The notes: generated by a model not told the origin, from the sequence alone. A DNA stretch of 64,000 nt from Microbispora rosea subsp. aerata (GCF_014647835.1 NZ_BMPY01000029.1:36728-100727); one strand, 5' to 3'; shown: positions 50,256-63,691, counted from the stretch's first letter. A program made the numbers and translations.

Positions 50256-51110
50256 TCAGCGGTCGGTGCCGCGGTCGCGGCGGCGCAGGTAGCGCTCGAA
50301 CTCCGCCGCGATGGCGTCGCCGCTGGCCTCGGGCAGCTCGGCGGCGTCCTTGCGCTCCTCCAGCTCCCGCACGTACTCGGCCACCTCGCTGTCCTGGGCC
50401 GCCAGCTCGTCCACGCCGTGCTCCCAGGCCCGCGCCTCCTCGGCCAGGTCGCCGTACGGCATGGGGATGTCCAGCATGTCCTCGATGCGGCGCAGCAGCG
50501 CCAAAGTGGCCTTGGGGTTGGGCGGCTGGGCGACGTAGTGCGGGACCGACGCCCACAGGGACACCGTGCGCAGTCCGGCGCTGCCCAGGGTGTGCTGCAG
50601 CACGCCCACGATGCCCGTCGGGCCCTCGTACTTGGTCAGCTCCAGGTTGAGCGCGCGGGCCATGCCGGGGTCGCTGACCGAGCCGGTGATCGGCACGGGC
50701 CGCGTGTGCGGCGAGTCGTTGAGCAGCGCGCCCAGCAGGATGGCGAACTCGATGCCGAGGTCGTGGCAGAGCCCGACGATCTCGGCGCAGAACGAGCGCC
50801 ACCGCATGTTGGGCTCGATGCCGCGCAGCAGCACCACGTCGCGCTTGGCGCCCGGCGGGCGGGCCAGCAGCAGCCGGGTCGTCGGCCAGACGATGGAGCG
50901 GGTCAAGCCGTCGCCGAGCTCGACCATCGGCCGGGTGACCTGGAAGTCGTAGTAGTCCTCCGGGTCCAGCTCGACGAGCGGGGTGGCCTTCCACTCGGAC
51001 TCGAGATGCGCGAGCACGCCGCTGGACGCCTCGCCGGCGTCGTTCCACCCCTCGAACGCGGCGATCAGCACCGGGTCGACGAGCTCGGGGAGCCCTTCGA
51101 ACTCGATCAC
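50256..51110 (-). CDS. PAC2 family protein
   Basis: A 284-residue member of the PAC2 (proteasome assembly chaperone-like) family common in actinobacteria. Start EFEGLPELVDPVLIAAFEGWNDAGEASSG, core LLRGIEPNMRWRSFCAEIVGL, and GVLQHTLGSAGLRTVSLWASVPHYV are typical. The last ~50 residues are a charged helix. The role is not settled. The GTG at 51110 is used because AGGAGG lies 6 nt upstream; that motif sits inside the longer reading frame starting at 51125. It diverges from metH. Confidence 0.87.
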   Translation of the reverse strand: MIEFEGLPELVDPVLIAAFEGWNDAGEASSGVLAHLESEWKATPLVELDPEDYYDFQVTRPMVELGDGLTRSIVWPTTRLLLARPPGAKRDVVLLRGIEPNMRWRSFCAEIVGLCHDLGIEFAILLGALLNDSPHTRPVPITGSVSDPGMARALNLELTKYEGPTGIVGVLQHTLGSAGLRTVSLWASVPHYVAQPPNPKATLALLRRIEDMLDIPMPYGDLAEEARAWEHGVDELAAQDSEVAEYVRELEERKDAAELPEASGDAIAAEFERYLRRRDRGTDR

Positions 51111-51286
51111 GCGCCGCCTCCTCACTGGCCTTGTGCAGTATGGCTCAGTCCAAGACTATTCGGTGCGGGGGCCCCGGCGTCACCTCCACCCGTCGCCGGC
51201 CGTTCCCCGGTCCGCCCCTGTCCGAGGCTTATTCCCGTTTCGCAGGCGATCGATATTTCCGGCGGGCGGGCCGATAGGCTTGCTCC

Positions 51287-54751
<3,465 letters not shown>

Positions 54752-54790
54752 CCGGCCGCACCGGCGTTCACACGCGCCCCTTACCATGTT

Positions 54791-54812
54791 GCTCCCCCCT
54801 GATCGGGGGAGC
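54791..54812 (+). terminator. Hairpin after metH
   Basis: GCTCCCCC pairs with GGGGGAGC over a 6-nt loop, 40 bp past the metH stop and 20 bp before the HAD gene. It may only attenuate read-through. Confidence 0.45.
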
Positions 54813-54831
54813 GCCGGGGGAAAGGGGCCAC

Positions 54832-55473
54832 GTGGACGCCGTGCTGTTCGACATGGACGGTTTGCTCGTCGACACCGAAGGGGTCTGGTTCGAGGTCGAG
54901 ACCGAGGTGGTCACCCGCCTCGGCGGCACCTGGGGCCCGGAGCACCAGGAGCAGCTCGTGGGCGGCTCCTGGGACCGCACGGTCGCGTACATGCTGGAGC
55001 TGACGCAGGCCGACGTCGATCCCGCCACGGTGGGGGAGTGGCTGATCGACGGAATGGAGAGCCGCCTGTCGAGGGGCGTGGAGCCGATGCCGGGGGCCCT
55101 CGACCTGCTGCGCGCGCTCGCCGACCGGGGGGTGCGCACGGCGCTGGTCACCTCCTCGCTGCGGAGCATCGCCGACGCCGTGCTCAAGGCCGTCGGGCGG
55201 GAGCACTTCGAGGTCGTCGTGACGGCCGACGACGTCATGAACACCAAGCCCCACCCGGAGCCGTACCTGACCGCGACCGGCCTGCTGTCGGTGGACCCGG
55301 GGCGGTGCGTGGCCCTGGAGGACTCGCCGAACGGCGTCGCGTCGGCCACGGCGGCCGGCTGCCGGGTCGTCGCCGTCCCGGGCGTGCTGCCCATCGCCCA
55401 GGCGCCCGGGCGGGTCGTCATGCCGTCGCTGCTCGACGTGGACGTGGATTTCCTGCACTCGCTCGTCCGGTAG
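54832..55473 (+). CDS. HAD-superfamily hydrolase (beta-phosphoglucomutase-like)
   Basis: A 213-residue haloacid dehalogenase-type phosphatase or mutase. Motif I is DMDGLLVDTE at residues ~7-16 (nucleophile Asp and +2 Asp), motif II is LVTSS, motif III is the Lys of NTKPHPEPY, and motif IV is LEDSPNGVASA. The helical cap sits between I and II. The substrate is unknown. The GTG at 54832 has AAAGGGG upstream. It follows metH in actinobacterial genomes often enough to suggest conserved linkage. Confidence 0.87.
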   Translation: MDAVLFDMDGLLVDTEGVWFEVETEVVTRLGGTWGPEHQEQLVGGSWDRTVAYMLELTQADVDPATVGEWLIDGMESRLSRGVEPMPGALDLLRALADRGVRTALVTSSLRSIADAVLKAVGREHFEVVVTADDVMNTKPHPEPYLTATGLLSVDPGRCVALEDSPNGVASATAAGCRVVAVPGVLPIAQAPGRVVMPSLLDVDVDFLHSLVR

Positions 55474-55539
55474 CGCGCCCCGCGAGATCGCGCCGCGGGT
55501 GCCAGGATGGGGGTACGCCGTGGACGAAGGGGACCCGTC

Positions 55540-56031
55540 ATGACTTTCAACGACATCGCCTGGCTGCCGCTGTGCGCGGGCCTCACGGCGGTGGGGATCG
55601 GGCTCAGCTACCTGGCCTTCCGGCGGCGGGGGGCGACCGCCGGGCTGCGGGCCACCGCCTGGTCCCTGCTGCCGCTGGCCGCCTATCTCACCGGCGCGCT
55701 GCAGACGCTGTGGAACATCGGCGCGGCGGCGGTGGGCTTCGTGACCGGCCTGGTCCTGTCGCCGTCGGTGTGGGCCGGGGTGATCCTTGCCGGGCTGTCG
55801 GCGCTGCTGTTCGTCGTCTCCGGCACGCTGCGCGGCCGGGCGCTGTCCCGGGCCCGTACGGCACGGCCGGAGGGCGGCGCGGCGGCGCCGGAGCGGTCCG
55901 CTACTCCCAAACCCACGCAGACCGGAAAAACGGCACAAGACGGGAAGAAGGCGCCGCGACAGGTCGAACAGTCCACTGGGGATGATTTCTCCGACATTGA
56001 GGACATTCTGAAGCGCCGGGGGATCACCTGA
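55540..56031 (+). CDS. Conserved membrane protein with an acidic C-terminal motif
   Basis: A 163-residue protein with three hydrophobic spans (about 6-27, 37-62 and 69-100), a polar low-complexity linker, and the conserved-looking tail DDFSDIEDILKRRGIT. Such tails occur in actinobacterial hypothetical membrane proteins. I cannot assign a function. GAAGGGGAC precedes the ATG. It follows the HAD gene by 66 bp in the same orientation. Confidence 0.7.
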   Translation: MTFNDIAWLPLCAGLTAVGIGLSYLAFRRRGATAGLRATAWSLLPLAAYLTGALQTLWNIGAAAVGFVTGLVLSPSVWAGVILAGLSALLFVVSGTLRGRALSRARTARPEGGAAAPERSATPKPTQTGKTAQDGKKAPRQVEQSTGDDFSDIEDILKRRGIT

Positions 56032-56397
56032 CCATCCCACATCGTGGGACCAAGTTACCCATCAGTGCAATGTTACAGTTCCACGACACAATCGAAACGT
56101 GACTCGGACAAACCATTCAAGATCAACACGAATGAGTTTCGCATGAATCACAGTTGAGCCACAGCGCACCTCTGGGGGCTGGTCATCCCAGCTCAGACCA
56201 TAGATTCTGCCTCCGGGGGTCGCACACCACGCGGCCCCTTATGACAATGTCGTCTGGGATCCAGGGGGCCTGCACCACATGGCCGTGCGAGGCAAGGTCG
56301 TAAGCGGCCATCGCTTATCCGTCGCCGGTTCGATCCCGGGCCACCCCGAGCGTGTCACCGCCAACGCGGCCGGCTCGGGCAGGGCGAAGGAGGACCG
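56032..56397. other. Gene-free leader region before the peptide ABC operon
   Basis: About 365 bp. The first ~150 bp are unusually AT-rich for this genome and hold no gene. The second half holds a tRNA-like fold (56272-56347). The operon's promoter should be here but no clear -35/-10 pair stands out. AAGGAGGA precedes the first ABC gene. Confidence 0.6.
56272..56347 (+). other. Degenerate tRNA-like sequence
   Basis: A TpsiC arm is clear: GCCGG-TTCGATC-CCGGG, with one mismatched pair (56124-56140 relative order at 56324-56340). Before it are a 5-bp stem TAAGC/GCTTA with a 7-nt loop (56301-56317) and a D-like arm GGCC/GGTC with a GG-containing loop (56281-56299). The acceptor 5' strand does not pair with CCACCCC, and the anticodon-like loop lacks U33, so it is not a working tRNA. 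Confidence 0.35.
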
Positions 56398-57390
56398 ATG
56401 ACCGCGCCGATGGACGTCACCGGTGGGGACACGCACGCCACTCCGGAAGCCGTCGTCGGGGCGTCGGGCGGGAAGGCGATCCAGGGCCGGTCTCTCGGTC
56501 AGATCGCCTGGATGCGCCTCAAGCGCGACAAGGTCGCCCTGACCGGTGGACTGATCGTCGTCTTCCTGATCCTGGTCGCCGTCTTCGCCCCGGTGATCGT
56601 CGGAGCGTTCGGGCAGGACCCCACGCAGTTCAACTCCGACCTCATCGACAGCTCCACGATGGCGCCGAAGACCGGCACCGGCATCAGCGCCGAGCACCTG
56701 TTCGGCATCGAGCCGGTGAACGGCCGTGACATCTTCAGCCGCGTGGTGTACGGCGCGCGGATCTCGCTGCTCATCGCCTTCCTGGCCACGCTGCTTTCGG
56801 CGGCCATCGGCACCCTGCTCGGGGTCACCGCCGGCTACTTCGGCGGCGTCGTCGACTCGATCATCAGCAAGGCCATGGACGTCTTCCTGGCGTTCCCCAT
56901 CCTGGTCTTCGCGATGGCGCTGGCGGGCACCGTCCCCGACTCGGCGTTCGGCCTGACCGGCGACGCGCTGCGCGTCGCGCTGCTGGTGTTCATCATCGGC
57001 TTCTTCAACTGGCCGTACATCGGGCGGATCGTCCGGGGGCAGACGCTGTCGCTGCGCGAGCGGGAGTTCGTCGACGCCGCCCGCAGCCTGGGCGCGCGCG
57101 GGCCGTACATCATCTTCCGGGAGCTGCTGCCGAACCTGGTCGCGCCGATCCTCGTCTACGCGACCCTGCTGATCCCCACGAACATCCTGTTCGAGGCGGC
57201 GCTGTCGTTCCTCGGCGTCGGCGTGCGCCCCCCGACCCCGACCTGGGGCGGCATGCTCTCCGACGCCGTGCGGTTCTACACGATCCCGCACTTCATGTTC
57301 TTCCCCGGCATGGCGATCTTCATCACGGTCCTGGCCTTCAACCTGTTCGGCGACGGCCTCCGGGACGCTCTCGACCCGAAGGCCCGCTGA
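56398..57390 (+). CDS. Peptide/nickel-type ABC permease, DppC/OppC family
   Basis: A 330-residue inner-membrane permease with six spans. The N-terminal OppC-type cytosolic segment (AWMRLKRDKVALTGG) is followed by the first span. The EAA loop reads EREFVDAARSLGARGPYIIFRELLPNLVAPI. FEAALSFLGVGVRPPTPTWGGML is characteristic of DppC. It pairs with the DppB-like protein at 59310. It is the first gene of the operon, ahead of the binding protein, an unusual order. Confidence 0.9.
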   Translation: MTAPMDVTGGDTHATPEAVVGASGGKAIQGRSLGQIAWMRLKRDKVALTGGLIVVFLILVAVFAPVIVGAFGQDPTQFNSDLIDSSTMAPKTGTGISAEHLFGIEPVNGRDIFSRVVYGARISLLIAFLATLLSAAIGTLLGVTAGYFGGVVDSIISKAMDVFLAFPILVFAMALAGTVPDSAFGLTGDALRVALLVFIIGFFNWPYIGRIVRGQTLSLREREFVDAARSLGARGPYIIFRELLPNLVAPILVYATLLIPTNILFEAALSFLGVGVRPPTPTWGGMLSDAVRFYTIPHFMFFPGMAIFITVLAFNLFGDGLRDALDPKAR

Positions 57391-57446
57391 GCACCGCCCT
57401 TTCTCCGTAAAAGTCCCCCGGCTCCTACCATCAAGGGGTTTGCAGA

Positions 57447-59219
57447 ATGCACAGAAGAAGACTGGGTGTGGCGGCCACCGGCGCCGTGCTTGCCCTCGCC
57501 GTGGCCGCCTGCGGCGGCGGTTCGGGCAGCAGCACGTCGTCCTCCGGCGGCTCCGCGGCCGGCTCCGAGAGCAAGAGCGAGTTCAACGCCGCCCTGACGC
57601 AGGTGGTGAACCCTTCGGACAAGAAGGGCGGCATCCTCAAGCTGGCCAATCCCGGTGACTGGGACTCGCTCGACCCGGCCGACACTTACTACGGCTACTC
57701 CTGGAACTTCATCCGGCTGTACGGCCGGTCGCTGCTGATGTTCAAGTCCGCCGTCGGCAAGGAGGGCAACCAGCTCGTCCCCGACCTCGCCGAGGACCTG
57801 GGCACGCCCAGCGACGACGCCAAGACGTGGACGTACAGGATCAAGAAGGGCATCAAGTTCGAGGACGGGACCCCGGTCACGTCCAAGGACGTGAAGTACG
57901 CGATCGAGCGCTCCTTCGACAAGGAGGTGTTCCCCGACGGGTACACCTACTTCAACGACTTCCTGGACTGGCCCAAGGGCTACAAGGGCCCGTACAAGAC
58001 GCCGGACATCAACACCGACAGCGCGATCGAGACGCCCGACGACCACACGATCGTCTTCCACCTCAAGCAGCCGCTGAGCAACTTCGACTACTTCGCCCAG
58101 CTTCCCGCCACGATCCCGGTCCCCAAGGACAAGGACACCGGCGCGAAGTACAAGGAGCACGTCATCTCCACCGGGCCGTACAAGTTCGAGAAGAACGAGA
58201 TCGGCAAGGGCTTCACGCTGGTCCGCAACGACCAGTGGGACCCGGCGACCGACCCCAACCGCAAGGCCCTGCCGGACGGCTACGAGGTCTCCACCAACGT
58301 CAACGCCGACGACGTCGACAACCGGATCCTCTCCGGCGACCTCGACGTCGAGGTCACGGGCGTCGGCGTGCAGTCGGCGGCGCTCGGCCGGGTCCTGTCC
58401 GACCCCGCGGTGAAGGCGAACGCCGACAACCCGGTGAGCACCCGGCTCTGGTACACCTCGGTCAACGGCAACGTCCCGCCGCTGGACAACATCGAGTGCC
58501 GCAGGGCCGTCCAGTACGCCACGGACAAGGTGGCCCTCCAGAACGCCTGGGGCGGCGAGGTCGCCGGCGGCCAGATCGCGACCAGCCTGCTCCCGCCGGC
58601 GATCCCCGGCCACGAGGACTTCAACCTCTACCCGCCGGGCCCGGACAACAAGGGCGACCTGGAGAAGGCCAAGCAGGCCCTGGCGGCCTGCGGCCAGCCC
58701 AACGGCTTCGAGACCAACATCGCCTACCGGGCGGAGCGGCCCAAGGAGAAGGCCGCGGCCGAGGCGCTGCAGCAGGCGCTCGGCCGGGTCGGCATCAAGC
58801 TCACCCTCAAGCCGTTCCCGCAGGCCGACTACTTCGGCACGTACGCCGGCAACCCGGGCTACGCCAAGAAGAACAAGCTCGGCCTGGCGATGAACGGCTG
58901 GCAGTCCGACTGGCCCGACGGCTTCGGCTTCCTGCAGCAGATCGTCGACAGCCGCGTCATCCGCGAGGCCGGCGGCTCCTCCAACATCAGCGTCCGCGAC
59001 CCGGAGGTCGACAAGCTGATCGACCAGGCGGTGCGGGAGACCGACACCAACGCCCGCAACGCGCTGTGGACCGCGATCGACAAGAAGGTCATGGAGGACG
59101 CCTTCATCCTGCCGAACGTGTGGACGAAGACCCTGCTCGTGCGCAGCAAGAACGCCACGAACATCTTCGTCAACGACGCGTACGGCATGTACGACTACCT
59201 CGGCATGGGCGTGAAGTAA
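57447..59219 (+). CDS. Family 5 solute-binding lipoprotein of the ABC importer
   Basis: A 590-residue lipoprotein. The signal ends in the lipobox VAAC with C22, followed by a Ser/Gly linker. The SBP_bac_5 fold is recognised by GGILKLANPGDWDSLDPADTYYGYSW, LAEDLGTPSDDAKTWTYRIKKGIKFEDGTPVTSKDVKYAIERSFD, and STGPYKFEKNEIGKGFTLVRN. It captures a peptide or similar ligand outside the membrane. It sits between the two permease genes. Confidence 0.92.
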   Translation: MHRRRLGVAATGAVLALAVAACGGGSGSSTSSSGGSAAGSESKSEFNAALTQVVNPSDKKGGILKLANPGDWDSLDPADTYYGYSWNFIRLYGRSLLMFKSAVGKEGNQLVPDLAEDLGTPSDDAKTWTYRIKKGIKFEDGTPVTSKDVKYAIERSFDKEVFPDGYTYFNDFLDWPKGYKGPYKTPDINTDSAIETPDDHTIVFHLKQPLSNFDYFAQLPATIPVPKDKDTGAKYKEHVISTGPYKFEKNEIGKGFTLVRNDQWDPATDPNRKALPDGYEVSTNVNADDVDNRILSGDLDVEVTGVGVQSAALGRVLSDPAVKANADNPVSTRLWYTSVNGNVPPLDNIECRRAVQYATDKVALQNAWGGEVAGGQIATSLLPPAIPGHEDFNLYPPGPDNKGDLEKAKQALAACGQPNGFETNIAYRAERPKEKAAAEALQQALGRVGIKLTLKPFPQADYFGTYAGNPGYAKKNKLGLAMNGWQSDWPDGFGFLQQIVDSRVIREAGGSSNISVRDPEVDKLIDQAVRETDTNARNALWTAIDKKVMEDAFILPNVWTKTLLVRSKNATNIFVNDAYGMYDYLGMGVK

Positions 59220-59309
59220 GCCCCCGCCGAGACCAGACGGATTCCATAGACGCGTGAACGCGGCAAGGGGGCCGGTCCCGGCGGGCCGGCCCCCGGAGCC
59301 GGGGGGATT

Positions 59310-60329
59310 GTGGGCACATACATCATCCGGCGGCTGATCTGGGCGGCGGTGATGCTCACCATCGTGAGCATCATCACGTTCGCCATCTTCTTTCTGGTGC
59401 CGCGCCTGGCGGGCGCCACCCCGGAGAGCCTGGCCTCGCGCTACGTCGGGCGCACCGCCACCGCGGAACAGGTGAAGGACGCCGCCGAGCAACTCGGCTT
59501 CAACGATCCGCTGATCGTGCAGTACGGGCGGTTCGCCAAGGGCATCGTCCTCGGCGCCGACTACAACTACGGCCCCTCCGTGGAGCACTGCCCGGCGCCC
59601 TGCTTCGGCTACTCCTTCCTCACCCGGCTCCCGGTCTGGCCCGACCTGCTCGACCGCCTGCCCGTGACGATGTCGCTGGCCATCGGGGCCGCCGTCATCT
59701 GGCTGATCGCCGGTGTGGCGACGGGCGTGCTGTCCGCGCTGAAACCCGGCAGCGTGTTCGACCGGGCGGCGATGGGAATCGCCCTCGCCGGTGTGTCGCT
59801 GCCCATCTTCTTCACCGGCATCGTGTCGCTCGTCGTCTTCAGCTACGGGCATCCGTTCCGCATAACCGCGCCTGGCGGCAGTTTCACCCCGTTCTCGGAG
59901 AACCCCGCCCAGTGGGCGTACAACCTGATCCTGCCGTGGATCACGCTGGCCTTCCTGTACGCCGCGGGGTACGCGCGGCTGACCAGGGCGGGCATGCTCG
60001 AGACGATGAACGAGGACTACATCCGCACCGCGAGGGCCAAGGGCCTGTCCGAGCGGGTGGTCGTGGTCAAGCACGGCCTGCGCGGCGCGCTCACTCCCAT
60101 CGTCACGATCTTCGGTCTCGACTTCGGCCTGCTCCTCGGCGGCGCGGTGCTCACCGAGAGCACCTACTCGCTGCCCGGCATCGGCAAGTACGCCATCGAC
60201 GCCATCACCAACCAGGACCTGCCCAAGGTCATGGGCGTGACGCTCGTCGCCGCGTTCTTCGTGGTCCTCGCGAACCTGATCGTCGACCTCCTGTACGCCG
60301 TCGTGGACCCGAGGGTGAGGCTGGGATGA
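59310..60329 (+). CDS. Peptide/nickel-type ABC permease, DppB/OppB family
   Basis: A 339-residue, six-span permease. The first span [31 protein letters not shown] and the large outer loop are DppB-like. The EAA loop reads [32 protein letters not shown] loop segment with two Cys ([10 protein letters not shown]) is seen near residue 95, as in some actinobacterial homologues. The GTG start has GGGGGG upstream. The stop overlaps the first ATPase start by 4 nt. Confidence 0.9.
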   Translation: MGTYIIRRLIWAAVMLTIVSIITFAIFFLVPRLAGATPESLASRYVGRTATAEQVKDAAEQLGFNDPLIVQYGRFAKGIVLGADYNYGPSVEHCPAPCFGYSFLTRLPVWPDLLDRLPVTMSLAIGAAVIWLIAGVATGVLSALKPGSVFDRAAMGIALAGVSLPIFFTGIVSLVVFSYGHPFRITAPGGSFTPFSENPAQWAYNLILPWITLAFLYAAGYARLTRAGMLETMNEDYIRTARAKGLSERVVVVKHGLRGALTPIVTIFGLDFGLLLGGAVLTESTYSLPGIGKYAIDAITNQDLPKVMGVTLVAAFFVVLANLIVDLLYAVVDPRVRLG

Positions 60330-61351
60330 GCTTCCTGGAAGTCAAGGACCTGCGCATCCACTTCCCGACCGACGACGGGCTGGTCAAGTCCGTCGACGGG
60401 CTGTCGTTCTCGCTCGAGCGGGGCAAGACGCTCGGCATCGTCGGCGAGTCCGGCTCCGGCAAGAGCGTGACCAGCCTCGGCATCCTCGGGCTGCACAAGG
60501 GCGGGCGCGCCCGCATCTCCGGCGAGATCTGGCTGGACGGCGAGGAGCTCGTCGGCGCGAGCCAGGAGCACGTCCGGACGCTGCGCGGCAAGAAGATGGC
60601 GATGATCTTCCAGGACCCGCTGTCGGCGATGCACCCGTTCTACACGGTGGGCGACCAGATCATCGAGGCGTACCGCATCCACAACGACGTCAGCAAGAAG
60701 GTCGCCCGCAAGCACGCGATCGACATGCTCGGCCGGGTGGGCATCCCGCAGCCGGACCGCCGCGTGGACAGCTACCCGCACGAGTTCTCCGGCGGCATGC
60801 GGCAGCGCGCCATGATCGCGATGGCGCTGTGCTGCGACCCGGAGCTGCTGATCGCCGACGAGCCGACCACCGCGCTCGACGTGACCGTGCAGGCGCAGAT
60901 CCTCGACCTGATGCGCGACCTGCAGCGCGACTTCAACGCCGCGCTGATCATCATCACGCACGACCTCGGCGTGGTCGCCGAGCTGTCCGACGACATCCTC
61001 GTGATGTACGGCGGCAAGTGCGTGGAGTACGGCGCGTGCGAGGACATCTTCGAGCGGCCCGAGCACCCCTACACGTGGGGCCTGCTCGGCTCGATGCCCC
61101 GCCTGGACCGCGAGCCGACCGAGCGGCTGATGCCGATCAAGGGCTCGCCGCCCTCGCTGATCAACGTGCCGTCCGGCTGCGCCTTCCACCCGCGCTGCGC
61201 GTTCGAGGAACGCACGGGCGGCCTGTCCACGACGCAGGTCCCCGAGCTGCTGGAGACCGAAGGCGGCCACCTGGTGCGCTGCCACCTGCCGCGCGAGCGC
61301 AGGCGCGCCATCTGGGAAAACGAGATCAAGCCGAACCTGGAGGCTTCGTGA
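60326..61351 (+). CDS. ABC importer ATPase, DppD/OppD family
   Basis: A 341-residue ATPase. Walker A is GESGSGKS (40-47), the signature is [12 protein letters not shown], Walker B is [12 protein letters not shown], and the switch His is in [10 protein letters not shown]. The C-terminal oligopeptide domain includes [10 protein letters not shown], with Cys residues that in some homologues bind a [4Fe-4S] cluster. ATGA overlaps join it to both neighbours. Confidence 0.93.
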   Translation: MSFLEVKDLRIHFPTDDGLVKSVDGLSFSLERGKTLGIVGESGSGKSVTSLGILGLHKGGRARISGEIWLDGEELVGASQEHVRTLRGKKMAMIFQDPLSAMHPFYTVGDQIIEAYRIHNDVSKKVARKHAIDMLGRVGIPQPDRRVDSYPHEFSGGMRQRAMIAMALCCDPELLIADEPTTALDVTVQAQILDLMRDLQRDFNAALIIITHDLGVVAELSDDILVMYGGKCVEYGACEDIFERPEHPYTWGLLGSMPRLDREPTERLMPIKGSPPSLINVPSGCAFHPRCAFEERTGGLSTTQVPELLETEGGHLVRCHLPRERRRAIWENEIKPNLEAS

Positions 61352-62391
61352 ACGAGGAGCCCTTGCTGTCCGTACAGGGGCTGGAAAAGCACTTCCCGGT
61401 CACGAAGGGCCTGCTGAAGCGGCAGGTCGGCGCGGTCAGGGCCGTCGACGGCATCAGCTTCGACGTGAAGAAGGGCGAGACCCTCGGCCTGGTCGGCGAG
61501 TCGGGATGCGGCAAGACCACCACCGGACGCCTCATCACCCGGCTGATCGAGCCGACCGGCGGCAAGATCCTCTTCGACGGCAACGACATCACGCACATGT
61601 CCCAGGGACGGCTGCGCCCGCTCCGCCGGGACGTGCAGATGATCTTCCAGGACCCCTACAGCTCGCTCAACCCTCGGCACACGGTCGGCGCCATCGTGGG
61701 CGCGCCGTTCCGGATCCAGGGCATCAAGACCGAGCAGGGCACCAAGAAGGCGGTCCAGGAGATCCTCGAACTGGTCGGCCTCAACCCCGAGCACTACAAC
61801 CGTTACCCGCACGAGTTCTCCGGCGGCCAGCGCCAGCGCATCGGCATCGCCAGGACGCTCGCGCTCAAGCCCAAGCTGATCATCGCGGACGAGCCGGTCT
61901 CCGCGCTCGACGTGTCGATCCAGGCCCAGGTCGTCAACCTGCTGGAAGACCTGCAGAGCGAGCTCGACCTCACGTACGTGGTGATCGCGCACGACCTGTC
62001 GGTGGTCCGGCACATCAGCGACCGCGTCGCGGTGATGTACCTCGGCAAGATCGTCGAGATCGCCGACCGCAAGGGCCTGTACGACACGCCGATGCACCCG
62101 TACACCAACGCGCTGCTGTCGGCGGTGCCGATCCCGGACCCCAAGCGGCGCAAGGAGCGCGAGCGCATCCGGCTGCAGGGCGACGTGCCGTCCCCGCTCA
62201 ACCCGCCCCCCGCCTGCCGGTTCCACACCCGGTGCTGGAAGGCGCAGGAGATCTGCAAGCAGGTCGAGCCGCCGTTGCAGGCGCTCGCCCCCGGCCACCA
62301 GGTGGCCTGTCACTTCCCCGAGAACGCCCCGGGGGCGTCGGGGAACGGGGTCGTCCAGGAAGCGGCGAACGGCGCCGCGTCCAAGGGATAG
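61348..62391 (+). CDS. ABC importer ATPase, DppF/OppF family
   Basis: A 347-residue second ATPase of the importer. Walker A is GESGCGKT (50-57), the Q-loop lies in [17 protein letters not shown], the signature is [12 protein letters not shown], Walker B is [12 protein letters not shown], and the switch His is in [10 protein letters not shown]. The C-terminal [20 protein letters not shown] is the oligopeptide-domain Cys motif. The GTG start overlaps the previous stop. It is the last gene of the operon; a direct-repeat region follows. Confidence 0.93.
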   Translation: MNEEPLLSVQGLEKHFPVTKGLLKRQVGAVRAVDGISFDVKKGETLGLVGESGCGKTTTGRLITRLIEPTGGKILFDGNDITHMSQGRLRPLRRDVQMIFQDPYSSLNPRHTVGAIVGAPFRIQGIKTEQGTKKAVQEILELVGLNPEHYNRYPHEFSGGQRQRIGIARTLALKPKLIIADEPVSALDVSIQAQVVNLLEDLQSELDLTYVVIAHDLSVVRHISDRVAVMYLGKIVEIADRKGLYDTPMHPYTNALLSAVPIPDPKRRKERERIRLQGDVPSPLNPPPACRFHTRCWKAQEICKQVEPPLQALAPGHQVACHFPENAPGASGNGVVQEAANGAASKG

Positions 62392-62440
62392 GAGCAGCGG
62401 GCAGCGCCGCGTCCGGAGGGCAGGGGCGGCGCTCGCGGAC

Positions 62441-62581
62441 CGGCTGCCGGTCACCGGGAAGTTCGCGTGTGCCCGGCTTGCGGCGCTGCCATCGCCCGAG
62501 GGTGTCGGCGGAGCAGAGCGCGTTGTCGTGGAGCGGCTGCCGGTTACCGGAAAGATCGGGTGCCCGGCTTGCGGCGCTGCC
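62441..62581 (+). repeat. Imperfect ~50-bp direct repeat after the ABC operon
   Basis: Copy 1 (62441-62490) and copy 2 (62534-62581) both run from CGGCTGCCGGT through an ACCGG element to TGCCCGGCTTGCGGCGCTGC. They differ by a few substitutions and a 2-base length difference. Inverted CCGGTNACCGG elements lie inside each copy. Confidence 0.7.
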
Positions 62582-62650
62582 GCCGCCCCGCCCTACCGGT
62601 AAAGCCGTAGATCCGGCAGCCGGGGCGCGGAGGTGACCAAGGACGCGGCT

Positions 62651-63571
62651 TCAGCGACCGAGCCGGGCGCGCAGCACCTTCTGAAACTCGACCAGGGTCG
62701 GCTTGGTGCTGTTGCGGTCCAGCCAGGTCATGGTGGTGGTGTGCAGGTCGGCGTCGATGACCGGCACCATCGCGATCTCCCGCCGGTCCGCCTGGGCGCG
62801 GACGGCGAGCGACGGCGGCAGCGCGCAGCCCATGCCGGCCGCGACGCAGGCGCTGAGCGTGCCGATGCTCGACACCTCCGCGATCGGCTCCAGCACGGTC
62901 CCGAAGGCGCCGTCGAACATCTTCCGGAAGCAGCAGCCCCGCTCTGTCGCGAGGAAGGGCTCGCCGTACAGCTCCTCAAACCGGGCCTCGCCGCGCTCGG
63001 CGAGACGATGCCCCGGAGGCACGATGACCACCAGAGGCTCGGCGGCCGGTTTCTCCGAGCGCAGCGCGGTGTCGGGCGGCGCGTCGCCGAAGGTGAGACA
63101 GAGCTCCATGTCGCCCCGCCGCACCGCGTCGTACAGCTCACCCCGATTGCCCTGGCCCACCCGTACGCGTACGTGCGGATATCGGGCGCGGTACCACGTG
63201 AGCACCTCCGGCATGTGATGCACGCACAGCGTCTCCAGCGCGCCCACCACAAGCTCGTCGCCGGGCTGCGCGACCGCCCAGCGGGCCTCCTCGACCAGTT
63301 TGAAGACGCGGCCGGCGTACTCGGCCAGCGTGGCGCCCTCCGGAGTCAGCCGCAGCCGGCGCTGGGTCCGGTCGAACAGCTCGGTGCCGAGTTCGCGCTC
63401 AAGGGCGAGGATCTGGTCGCTGACGCTGGACTGGGCGTAGTGCAATTCCTTCGCCGCCTGAGTGACGCTGAGTGTGCGGGCGACCACCTCGAACGTTCGA
63501 AGATGCCGCAGTTCCGAGATTACGCGTCCCCCTTTTTTCGGCGAGCCATCGGCCCAGCCGATGATAACCAT
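62651..63571 (-). CDS. LysR-type transcriptional regulator
   Basis: A 306-residue LysR protein. The helix-turn-helix (LRHLRTFEVVARTLSVTQAAKELHYAQSSVSDQILALERELG) starts near residue 19, preceded by an unusual polar extension. The effector domain follows. RGCCFRKMFDG in the effector region contains paired Cys that may sense redox state or ligand. The ATG at 63571 is used, with a TTG at 63601 possible. It diverges from a truncated MFS transporter gene, suggesting that it once controlled export. Confidence 0.85.
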   Translation of the reverse strand: MVIIGWADGSPKKGGRVISELRHLRTFEVVARTLSVTQAAKELHYAQSSVSDQILALERELGTELFDRTQRRLRLTPEGATLAEYAGRVFKLVEEARWAVAQPGDELVVGALETLCVHHMPEVLTWYRARYPHVRVRVGQGNRGELYDAVRRGDMELCLTFGDAPPDTALRSEKPAAEPLVVIVPPGHRLAERGEARFEELYGEPFLATERGCCFRKMFDGAFGTVLEPIAEVSSIGTLSACVAAGMGCALPPSLAVRAQADRREIAMVPVIDADLHTTTMTWLDRNSTKPTLVEFQKVLRARLGR

Positions 63572-63691
63572 AGGAGAATCCGTGTTTTCGGGGCGGGCCA
63601 ACGGGCGTCAGATTCGATTTACTGGCCTGGTGCCGCACCCGTGACCTGAGTTCCGGGTGCGCGTGGAATGCCTTCACGCCAGAGGAGAAAA

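Noticed and set aside
51126-51286. Cobalamin riboswitch before metH
   Set aside because: No B12-box-like element or fitting fold was seen, and a TANNNT box 6 nt before the ATG suggests a leaderless mRNA.
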